Shown: in pieces, positions 18,537-25,232 of the stretch
How positions within the stretch are numbered: the first letter of the stretch is position 1
Layout: each line of letters opens with the position of its first letter
NCBI GenBank assembly: GCA_016744755.1
Contig: JADGDT010000013.1
Location: 1-48,320 of the forward strand
Length of the DNA stretch: 48,320 nt
Reading direction: 5' to 3'
Source: Ichthyobacteriaceae bacterium
GTDB lineage: Bacteria; Bacteroidota; Bacteroidia; Flavobacteriales; JADGDT01
The notes under the pieces: generated by a model
The model's input: the letters and a program-made list of their open reading frames with translations, nothing else
Databases searched by the model: none
What the model was told of the DNA's origin: nothing
Program-made: the position numbers and the translations under genes

Positions 18537-18793
18537 TATGCAGTTGTATTTAAGTGTTGCGTAATTAATCTATGTATTGTTTGATCAGAGTCTCTCTTCT
18601 CTTTTTCAGAGGCATCAACAATTAATCCAATAGCTTTAATTATTGGGATGTTTGAACTTAAGGACTGCCTTAATGTAATATTTAAGTCATCATCTGATAA
18701 TTTGTATTTGCTTTTCAGTACATCATGTTCTAAAAAACTTTTAAATATGTCATCTTTCCTTGCCATAATCTTTATTCTAGTTATCTTTTTCAA
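18536..18793 (-). CDS. Small conserved-looking protein in the Ssp effector operon
   Basis: This ORF of up to 85 residues lies between the helicase and the DndD-like gene. It overlaps the helicase end by 17 bases and shares one base (TAATG) with the next start. An internal ATG at residue 10 (MARKDDIFKSFLEHDVLK) could be the true start; the first codons overlap the helicase. The sequence is charged and helical, with no motif I recognise. The tight overlaps on both sides indicate a real, translationally coupled gene, perhaps an adaptor between helicase and ATPase. Confidence 0.7.
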   Translation of the reverse strand: MKKITRIKIMARKDDIFKSFLEHDVLKSKYKLSDDDLNITLRQSLSSNIPIIKAIGLIVDASEKEKRDSDQTIHRLITQHLNTTA

Positions 18794-21005
18794 GGTTTAA
18801 ATTATAGTAATCTAATACTTCTTCTAATTCAATATATGTATCTATTTTATTGATTGCCAAAGCTGAAAAATCAACAACACGCTCTAATTCTCTTTTTACA
18901 ATATTTCTTTCCATATCGTAATATCCTTCATCTTTATCAGCTTTAGGCACTACAACTAAATCATGAATTATTGCAATCCTTTTATCTGGATGAAGACGTA
19001 ATACTCTGCCTCTTCTCTGAATAAACTGTCGTGGATTTCCTGTGCTAGCACAAAAAATAGCTAATTCAGATCTTGGTACATCAACACCCTCATCAAGACA
19101 TTTCATAGATGTAAGAACATCTATATTTCCAATGCCAAAATCTGAAAGTATCTTATCTCTATCTTTTGATTTAGCTGTAAACTGCTTAACCATTATAGAG
19201 AAATCTACATTACTAACTTCTTTAGTATATTTATTAATTAAATCTGCATCTTCTTCATCTTTTGCAGAGTTATCATCATCTATATCAAAGTCAGGATATT
19301 TACCCTCAGGAACATATATCAATGAATATTTTAAGCTTCCTCTTTTTTTGTATTCGCTTAAGAGTATCTCTTTAAACTTTGGCAATTTGCTTTTAGCCTT
19401 ATGAATTATTCTTTTACGTTTTAATAGTAGAATTTCAACAACTGGATCTTTTTTATATGTTCCAGTATTCGAATCGAAAAATTTCATTAACACTTGTGAG
19501 ATTTCATAATAAGCTCTTAATTCTTCTGAATCTAATTCGACTAGATGTGGGTAATACTTAAACTTAGATAACCATCCCATATCTAAAGCTTTCTTCATAC
19601 TAAAACTATAAACATAAGGTGGCTTATCATCAAAAAAAGCTTCTATACTCTTATTTCCTATCTCGTCATATTTTCTATTTGGTGTTGCAGATAAACCAAT
19701 TCTGTTTTTCAAATGGATTGTTGGTAGAACTTCTGAAACTTTCCCTGCTCCCATATTATGAGTTTCATCGGCAATAAGTATTGTATCATTACTTAGTTCT
19801 CTAAAATAATCTTGAAACTTTTTTCTATGAAATGAAGCATACGTGACAACTACAATAAATGATGTATCAATGTATTTACTTGCAGTATTAAAAAAGGATA
19901 AACTGTCACTCCACTTTGTTTTAGAGCTAACTGTGATAATGTTTCTATAATTAAACCTATTACATTCCTCCTTCCATTGGTCAATTAGTTCTATCGTGGG
20001 AACAATAATCACAGCCTTATAAACCCCTTTCTCTTTATATCCCTCTAATACACAATTTAGAGCTGTAATAGTCTTACCCGTTCCAGTTGCCATGGCAAAA
20101 ATACCTTTATAATCATTTTTAACCCATGCTTGGTAAGCTTCTTTTTGATATTCTCGTGGTCCAGATGGAAAAGGGAATCTAGGTGTTGATTTTATTTTCT
20201 CAATTTTTTCCTCGAACTCATCATTCTTTGCTTTGAACTCTTTACTCAGGTTTTTAGAATAAAATTGTTCTCTACTTGTAAGTTCTAAATCAAGGCTATC
20301 AGATATTAATTCATCTAAGTTCTTAGTTATTCCTTTATCTTTAATATAGTTAGTAAGCTCATCTTTTTCAAGGTAGGTGTAGTTTTTATGTTCTTTATTA
20401 ATAAGTTTTTCGAAACGTTCACTAAAATCTCTAATCTTATTATTTGTTGTGTCAATACCTTCATTCCAATCAAGGGAAACATCAATATTCTCGGCATTAT
20501 TTAATAACGCGTTACCAGTAAAATTTGCACTACCACTATAATATATTTTGTTTTCACCATCATAAGCCAATCCTATTTTATTGTGTGCAATGCCACTTCC
20601 TTTAGGTTTAACAGGCTGTATAATTAATCTATCATTTTGTTTTAAGAACGAAAGACAATTGTAGAAATGATTTTCTCTCTGCTCCAGAACTCTTTTTAAC
20701 TCATCCAGTTTAGTGTTGTCGGTAATGTAATCAGGCTTTTTTTCTGATACATGTGTATCATCAAATATTAGATCTGCATCCTTTTCAGATATTGACTCAT
20801 TTGTAACTATACGTAACACACCATCATTCTGTATAAACTGAGCCATACCAATAGCCAATACACTTATGGCTCCAGAGCTAAAATAACCTAACTCAAGATC
20901 AAGTGTTTTAATCTCTGGCAGTATATCTAAGTAAAACTTCAGAATAGGATATTCTGAATCAGAATGATATGTTTTTGTTGGCGGGTATTTTATATATTTA
21001 AGCAT
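18777..21005 (-). CDS. PLD-nuclease / DEAD-box helicase of the Ssp effector operon
   Basis: This 742-residue protein starts with a phospholipase-D-type nuclease domain: GIAHNKIGLAYDG (H141, K143), then YYSGSANFTGN (about 156-165). A superfamily 2 helicase follows, with MATGTGKT (305-312), the DETH box (413-416), GLSATPNRK, a CLDEGVDVP motif and QRRGRVLRLHP (motif VI). Only one HKD motif is seen, so the nuclease would work as a dimer. The protein should unwind or translocate on DNA and cut it, consistent with a restriction effector of SspFGH type. It is the first enzyme gene of the operon, just after the XRE regulator. Confidence 0.85.
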   Translation of the reverse strand: MLKYIKYPPTKTYHSDSEYPILKFYLDILPEIKTLDLELGYFSSGAISVLAIGMAQFIQNDGVLRIVTNESISEKDADLIFDDTHVSEKKPDYITDNTKLDELKRVLEQRENHFYNCLSFLKQNDRLIIQPVKPKGSGIAHNKIGLAYDGENKIYYSGSANFTGNALLNNAENIDVSLDWNEGIDTTNNKIRDFSERFEKLINKEHKNYTYLEKDELTNYIKDKGITKNLDELISDSLDLELTSREQFYSKNLSKEFKAKNDEFEEKIEKIKSTPRFPFPSGPREYQKEAYQAWVKNDYKGIFAMATGTGKTITALNCVLEGYKEKGVYKAVIIVPTIELIDQWKEECNRFNYRNIITVSSKTKWSDSLSFFNTASKYIDTSFIVVVTYASFHRKKFQDYFRELSNDTILIADETHNMGAGKVSEVLPTIHLKNRIGLSATPNRKYDEIGNKSIEAFFDDKPPYVYSFSMKKALDMGWLSKFKYYPHLVELDSEELRAYYEISQVLMKFFDSNTGTYKKDPVVEILLLKRKRIIHKAKSKLPKFKEILLSEYKKRGSLKYSLIYVPEGKYPDFDIDDDNSAKDEEDADLINKYTKEVSNVDFSIMVKQFTAKSKDRDKILSDFGIGNIDVLTSMKCLDEGVDVPRSELAIFCASTGNPRQFIQRRGRVLRLHPDKRIAIIHDLVVVPKADKDEGYYDMERNIVKRELERVVDFSALAINKIDTYIELEEVLDYYNLNLEKDN

Positions 21006-21036
21006 TTATGGTTCATGGTATTCGTTAATTTGGGGT

Positions 21037-21270
21037 TCAAAAACCATCAGAAAAAAACTCTTCTAAACTTACATTTAGCTTATCTAAGATTCTTTTTAAC
21101 GTATAAATATTTAAATTGGTTTTACCCAATTCATACTTACGGTATTGGGAACGCCCCATACTAAGTTCATCGGCAAAAACTTCATGATTAGAATACTTAT
21201 TTTCTTTTCTAATCTTTTCAAGTTTCTCACCTACTTTAAGTAAATACTTTTCTTTTTCCGATAATTGCAT
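21037..21270 (-). CDS. XRE-family HTH regulator of the Ssp effector operon
   Basis: This is a Cro/C1-type DNA-binding protein with the classic fold: VGEKLEKIRKENKYSNHEVFADELSMGRSQYRKYELGKTNLNIYTLKRILDKL. The ORF track starts it at a TTG (21300), but the first ATG at 21270 gives MQLSEKEKYLL and a 77-residue protein. This is preferred because the upstream ten codons lie over a perfect inverted repeat. It is 31 bases from the helicase in the same direction and is probably the operon's first gene. Two palindromes at its 5' end suggest autoregulation. Small XRE proteins commonly control restriction systems. Confidence 0.85.
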   Translation of the reverse strand: MQLSEKEKYLLKVGEKLEKIRKENKYSNHEVFADELSMGRSQYRKYELGKTNLNIYTLKRILDKLNVSLEEFFSDGF

Positions 21271-21274
21271 ATAA

Positions 21275-21327
21275 TTGTTAAAACTCGTGATTTTTAACAA
21301 ATTATTACTCCTGTTAAAACAGGAGTA
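21275..21327. promoter_or_regulatory. Two operator-like palindromes at the XRE gene
   Basis: TTGTTAAAA (21275-21283) and TTTTAACAA (21292-21300) form a perfect 9-base inverted repeat with an 8-base spacer, ending five bases from the XRE ATG. Immediately upstream, TACTCCTGTT (21306-21315) and AACAGGAGTA (21318-21327) form a perfect 10-base inverted repeat with a 2-base centre. They are the natural binding sites for the XRE protein; the role is inferred. Confidence 0.6.
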
Positions 21328-21608
21328 TAGACATGATGTTTATCACATGCTAAAATATGTCCTATCCATATAATACATAATAACTTGGTTAAATATAACA
21401 CTGATTTCAAGTATAAATTTATTGATATATCCTTGCTCTGAAATTATTTATAAAACCTACTATAAAACTATAATTCATCATTGCCATAAACTGAATTGAA
21501 AATAAGTTATTTACTATTTCATAAAAATAATGAAAACACAATAATTGTAACGTTTGTACCTGTAATTACGTTACATTAACTATATTTGCATAAACAGTAA
21601 ATAGATAA
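21328..21608. promoter_or_regulatory. Promoter region of the AbiEi gene with inverted-repeat operator
   Basis: This AT-rich gap separates the divergent XRE and AbiEi-like genes. TGTAACG (21546-21552) and CGTTACA (21569-21575) form an inverted repeat, with a GTAATTAC palindrome between them. TATATTTG at 21581-21588 matches the Bacteroidota -7 element TANNTTTG; a TTTG at 21553-21556 is a possible -33 box with rather long spacing. AbiEi antitoxins are known to repress their own promoters through inverted repeats, which fits. I see nothing else in the left part of the gap. Confidence 0.5.
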
Positions 21609-22334
21609 ATGAGTTTCACAGGTACAATAAAGGAAAATATAGCACAGTTCAAAGATGGATATGTATTCACGTACAGTGATTTTAACATAGATCCTAAAAA
21701 TGAGAGTGCTTTAAAAGTTTCTTTATACCGATTAGTTAAATCAGGTAAAATAGTTAGATTCTCAAAAGGTCGTTTCTACAAACCTAAAAAAGGAATAATC
21801 GGCAACTTAAAACCAGATGAGTACGAAATTGTAAAAGATTTGCTCAACGATGAAAATAAAACAATTGGGTATGTTACTGGCTATTCAATTTTCAATGCTC
21901 TAAAATTAACTACACAAGTTCCTAACGTAATTCAAATAGGCGCTAACTTTGATAAAAAAGGAATAAAAAGGAATATATACACAATTAAGTTTGTACGTCA
22001 GTGGAATGAAATTACAGCTGAGAACACTCCCTTACTACAGCTTTTGGATTGCATAAGATTCATTAAAAATATACCAGATACAACAATAGAAGTCTCTATT
22101 AAACGTATCCAAAGTTTATTAAATGATCTTTCTGATGAAGAAATTAAATCACTTACTCGTTTAGTTTTAAACTACCCTCCTTCTACAAAAGCTCTTACAG
22201 GTGCAATGCTAGAACTATTAGATTATGATAAAGAGTCTGATGAAATATACAAATCACTGAAATTAACAAGTTGGTATAAATTCAATATTGATGAATCCTT
22301 CCTACCCAACAAACTAAAATGGAAAATACAATGA
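21609..22334 (+). CDS. AbiEi-like antitoxin (DUF6088-type), orphan
   Basis: This 241-residue protein has an N-terminal winged-helix region (TIKENIAQFKDGYVFTYSDF, then ALKVSLYRLVKSGKIVRFSKGRFYKP). The remainder is typical of the transcriptional antitoxin of type IV AbiE-like systems (for example GYVTGYSIFNALKLTTQVPN). It should repress its own promoter and counter a nucleotidyltransferase toxin. Its TGA overlaps the ATG of the next ORF (ATGA), the usual coupling, but that toxin ORF is cut to 31 codons. The antitoxin itself looks intact. Confidence 0.8.
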   Translation: MSFTGTIKENIAQFKDGYVFTYSDFNIDPKNESALKVSLYRLVKSGKIVRFSKGRFYKPKKGIIGNLKPDEYEIVKDLLNDENKTIGYVTGYSIFNALKLTTQVPNVIQIGANFDKKGIKRNIYTIKFVRQWNEITAENTPLLQLLDCIRFIKNIPDTTIEVSIKRIQSLLNDLSDEEIKSLTRLVLNYPPSTKALTGAMLELLDYDKESDEIYKSLKLTSWYKFNIDESFLPNKLKWKIQ

Positions 22335-22426
22335 TATTACATACAGATAAAGGCCTTCTTGAAATAGCAATTTATATTGATTTAGGTGAAACTAATATTA
22401 GAAGATACATTAATAGACTATTTTAG
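22331..22426 (+). pseudogene. Truncated AbiEii-type toxin remnant
   Basis: The ORF overlaps the antitoxin stop by four bases (ATGA) and begins MILHTDKGLLEIAIY, resembling the start of AbiEii nucleotidyltransferase toxins that follow DUF6088 genes. It then loses the family sequence and stops after 31 codons. The nucleotidyltransferase motifs are absent. This is best read as a 5' remnant of a deleted toxin. The resemblance is short, so the identification relies largely on position. Confidence 0.55.
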
Positions 22427-22443
22427 CAAAAAAATATACTTAT

Positions 22444-23808
22444 ATGCCCGAACAACAGAATATAGAATATAAACAAAGTTGGCATAACGATTATCTAAAA
22501 TGGATTTGTGGTTTTGCCAATGCTATTGGTGGAATAATATACATTGGTAAAGATGACGATGGCAATGTTGTACATTTGAAAGATTACACCAAATTAATGG
22601 AAGATATCCCCAACAAGGTTCGTAATGCAATGGGAATAATTTGCGATGTACAGCTACAAAAAGAAGATGAAAAGAAATTTATATCTATAAAAGTAAATCC
22701 TTATACAGTTCCAGTTTCATTACGTGGTAGATACTATTACCGTACTGGTAGTGCCAAAATGGAATTAACAGGAGTAGAATTAAATGAATTTTTACTCAAA
22801 AAAGCTGGAAAGACTTGGGATGATGTTATCGAAGAAGGTGCCACAATTGAGGATATTGACGACGCAAGCCTTAATAAAATTATAAGTGATAGTAAAGAAA
22901 AAGGAAGAATGCCAGATACTTCTGGTTTAAGTACATTTCAAATATTAGATAAACTTAGATTAACAGAAGGTGACAAATTAAAAAGGGCTGCTCTTATTTT
23001 ATTCGCTAAAGACCCAAATAGATTTTACCCTAATATTCAAGTTAAGATTGGACGTTTCGGTAAAGATGCTTCCGATTTAAAATTTCAGGAAATTATTGAA
23101 GGTAACTTGGTGCATATTATTGATGAAGTACAAGTCCAACTTAATTATAAATTTTTAACACGATCAGTTAATTTTGAAGGGTTACAGCGTATAGAAAAAG
23201 GAGAATACCCTATTGCTGCACTTCGTGAGATATTACTAAATGCACTTGTTCACCGAAACTATATGGGAGCGTCAGTTCAAATACGTGTATTTGATAATAA
23301 ACTTACTGTATGGAACGAAGGTACTTTGCCTTTTGGTTTGACTTTAGCCGAATTAAAAGAAGAACATAATTCACGTCCTAGAAATCCGAAAATAGCCGAA
23401 GCTTGTTTTAAAGCTGGTTATATTGATACGTGGGGAAGAGGAATATTGAAAATACTTAACTCTTGCAAAGAAGCAGAATTACCTGAACCTGAAATTAATG
23501 AAAAAGAAGGTGGCTTACAGGTGGTACTATATAAAGAAAATAGAACAATTGATGTAGGTGATAAGTTGGGTGATAAGTTGGGTGATAAGTTGGGTGATAA
23601 GTTGGGTGATAAGTTGGGTGATAATCAGCTAAAGATACTAGCAGAAATAAATAAAAACAATACAGCAAGTATTACCTCTCTATCAAAAATAATAGGAGTT
23701 AGCACCACAACTATTGAAAACAATATATCAAAACTAAAAAAATCAGAGTACCTAAAAAGAATTGGATCAGCAAAAGGAGGATATTGGCAAATAATTAATA
23801 TTAATTAA
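22444..23808 (+). CDS. AlbA_2 / GHKL-type ATP-binding protein with winged-helix end
   Basis: This 454-residue protein starts with an AlbA_2 (Schlafen-like) domain: NIEYKQSWHNDYLKWICGFANAIGGIIYIGKDD (about 6-38). A RecG-like HATPase_c4 region follows (REILLNALVHRNYMGASVQI, then WNEGTLPFG). After residue 370 come five copies of GDKL encoded by a 12-base tandem repeat, then a winged-helix domain (QLKILAEINKNNTASITSLSKIIGVSTTTIENNISKL). Such proteins are common in islands and are thought to be regulators or defence-linked; their activity is not settled. It is the last gene before the right attachment site. The fold calls are good, the function unknown. Confidence 0.82.
   Translation: MPEQQNIEYKQSWHNDYLKWICGFANAIGGIIYIGKDDDGNVVHLKDYTKLMEDIPNKVRNAMGIICDVQLQKEDEKKFISIKVNPYTVPVSLRGRYYYRTGSAKMELTGVELNEFLLKKAGKTWDDVIEEGATIEDIDDASLNKIISDSKEKGRMPDTSGLSTFQILDKLRLTEGDKLKRAALILFAKDPNRFYPNIQVKIGRFGKDASDLKFQEIIEGNLVHIIDEVQVQLNYKFLTRSVNFEGLQRIEKGEYPIAALREILLNALVHRNYMGASVQIRVFDNKLTVWNEGTLPFGLTLAELKEEHNSRPRNPKIAEACFKAGYIDTWGRGILKILNSCKEAELPEPEINEKEGGLQVVLYKENRTIDVGDKLGDKLGDKLGDKLGDKLGDNQLKILAEINKNNTASITSLSKIIGVSTTTIENNISKLKKSEYLKRIGSAKGGYWQIININ
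23557..23624 (+). repeat. In-frame 12-base tandem repeat (GDKL coding)
   Basis: Five identical copies of GGTGATAAGTTG (23557-23616) are followed by a partial copy. Each encodes GDKL, forming a linker between the ATPase part and the winged-helix part of the protein. Perfect identity at the DNA level suggests recent expansion by slippage; any change in copy number keeps the frame. Confidence 0.9.
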
Positions 23809-24017
23809 GTATAATAAACGATTATTAGTACAATCGCCATCGTGTATAAAAACGATAATATATGTAAACACCAAGTGACCTTTTAAAATAATTTGAACCA
23901 TCTTAAATTAAATAGTAATTATCCTCTTTTACCATTAGATAGCAGTTATTAGCCACTTATTGTTGCCTAGTTGTTGTCCAAACATCGTAAGGCACTATAA
24001 ACACTATTAAGAGTACT
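23809..24017. promoter_or_regulatory. Element right end with integrase arm-type repeats
   Basis: TTGTTGCCT at 23960-23968 and TTGTTGTCC at 23971-23979 are 11 bases apart, the same spacing as the pair at 217 and 228 near the left end. They lie about 50 bases left of the right core site. The rest of the stretch is AT-rich and shows no gene. Confidence 0.6.
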
Positions 24018-24035
24018 TTCTGTATTGGCAAATAA
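24014..24035 (+). other. Right attachment site (attR or junction) with mnmE 3' end copy
   Basis: TTCTGTATTGGCAAATAA reads FCIGK-stop in frame, the same peptide end as mnmE at 2-106 but with different codons (GGC AAA TAA instead of GGG AAG TAG). It shares TGTATTGG and 16 of 21 positions with attL. The codon differences indicate that the sequence right of the crossover is the original chromosomal mnmE end, displaced by about 24 kb. Confidence 0.78.
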
Positions 24036-24078
24036 GCCATGATTATAAAAGCATAAAAAAGCTAAGAAAAGCCAATGA

Positions 24079-24104
24079 AACCTCGCAATAGCGAGGTTTT
24101 TTTT
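24079..24104 (+). terminator. Rho-independent terminator just after the right att site
   Basis: AACCTCGC pairs with GCGAGGTT around an AATA loop and is followed by a run of T. It lies 44 bases after the displaced FCIGK stop codon and is plausibly the original mnmE terminator. Confidence 0.85.
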
Positions 24105-24270
24105 ATGCCTAACAATTTTTTTAGTTTTCCGATTTTTTCCCATTTTTATCACTGTTTCGTACCCTTACATACCTCGAAGCTCTATAAGAAAAAAAGTAGA
24201 TTTTCAAGGGAGAGGTAAGTTTACAAAATTAAACACTTTTATACACTTTTAACTTAGGAGTTACAAAATA
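24105..24270. other. Non-coding stretch upstream of second HTH gene
   Basis: This stretch is AT-rich with a short direct repeat, ACACTTTTA, twice at about 24230-24250. It lacks the TTGTTGCC arm-site repeats of the first element. It probably contains the promoter of the following gene. Confidence 0.4.
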
Positions 24271-24657
24271 ATGGCAAAATTAAAGATACAAAAGGTATGC
24301 GAAAATTGTAGTAAAGTATTCGATGCACAGAGGACTACAACAAGGTATTGTTCTCACAAATGCAACAGTGTCCATTACAAGTTAAAAGCTCGTGATTCTA
24401 AGATTAATAAAGCTAATGCAGACACAATCAAAGTTGTTAATAAACCTATTGAAGATATTAAAACAAAAGAATTTCTATCAGTTAGTCAAACGGCTAAACT
24501 AATTGGATGCTCAAGACAAGCTATTTATAAAATGATTAATTCAGGAAGGTTAAAAGCAAGTATAATAATGGTGAAGAAAACCATAATAAAAAGATCAGAT
24601 ATTGAACTTATGCTCGAACAGGCTATTACTGAAAAACAACCCAGAATGTATTTATAG
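24271..24657 (+). CDS. Zinc-finger plus excisionase-type HTH protein, paralogue of the left-end gene
   Basis: This 128-residue protein has the cysteine cluster CENC and YCSHKC at the N-terminus and an HTH_17 domain (KEFLSVSQTAKLIGCSRQAIYKMINSGRL) at about 71-100. It clearly resembles the 121-aa protein at 358-723, sharing for example TTTRYCSHKCNS. In the first element the paralogue is followed by an integrase; here no integrase follows. It starts about 235 bases after the att site, close to the 250-base distance on the left. This suggests the left end of a second, decayed element. The gene itself appears intact. Confidence 0.8.
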   Translation: MAKLKIQKVCENCSKVFDAQRTTTRYCSHKCNSVHYKLKARDSKINKANADTIKVVNKPIEDIKTKEFLSVSQTAKLIGCSRQAIYKMINSGRLKASIIMVKKTIIKRSDIELMLEQAITEKQPRMYL

Positions 24658-24674
24658 TTAATAACTATTATTAC

Positions 24675-24871
24675 ATGGAAGAAATAGTTGTATTATTTGG
24701 AGTTTCTCCAAAAGCACTGTATGATATATTAAAACGAAATAACATAAAAAAAGATCCTCTTCCAATAAGCTTACTTTTATTACCTGTAATTATAAGTTTG
24801 AAGCTGGTGGTGAAAGTTTTATACGATAACTAATTGCATGTAAAGGCAAGCATGCCATTAGAAAAATCTGA
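24675..24871 (+). pseudogene. Decayed HTH-like fragment
   Basis: A short ORF begins MEEIVVLFGVSPKALYDILKRNNIKK, which looks like a helix-turn-helix, and ends at a TAA near 24832. After about codon 35 a different frame reads TCNYKFEAGGESFIR, stop, LIACKGKHAIRK, which looks more protein-like. This suggests a frameshifted and broken gene. I cannot name the parent. Confidence 0.35.
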
Positions 24872-24937
24872 TCATGTATTATATTAAATACAAAAAGCTT
24901 ATATTTGTACTGAATAAAATACAATTTATATAATATA

Positions 24938-25231
24938 ATGAAAAATAAAAATCAAATATTGTTCCCTAAACACCAGAGAATACTTGATAAAGTAGGTGAG
25001 AATATTAAAGTTGCACGTATGAGAAGGAAACTTACTACTACCCAAGTGTCAGAACGTGCCAACATTAGTAGAAATACTTTGTATTTATTAGAAAAAGGAA
25101 CACCTAGTGTATCGTTAGGAGCATTGTTTAATGTTTTAAGGGTTCTAGGATTACAAGACGATTTTTTAAAATTAGCATCGGATGATGAATACGGTCGTAA
25201 ATTACAAGATTTAGACTTATTGAATAAATAA
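24938..25231 (+). CDS. hipB: HipB-like XRE antitoxin (module 1)
   Basis: This 97-residue Cro/C1-type protein has the HTH at about 14-70 (VGENIKVARMRRKLTTTQVSERANISRNTLYLLEKG). It sits one base before a HipA-type kinase gene and should bind and neutralise that kinase and repress the shared promoter. A TATATTTG box at 24900-24907 fits the Bacteroidota -7 element for this operon. The gene looks complete. Confidence 0.88.
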   Translation: MKNKNQILFPKHQRILDKVGENIKVARMRRKLTTTQVSERANISRNTLYLLEKGTPSVSLGALFNVLRVLGLQDDFLKLASDDEYGRKLQDLDLLNK

Positions 25232-25232
25232 T

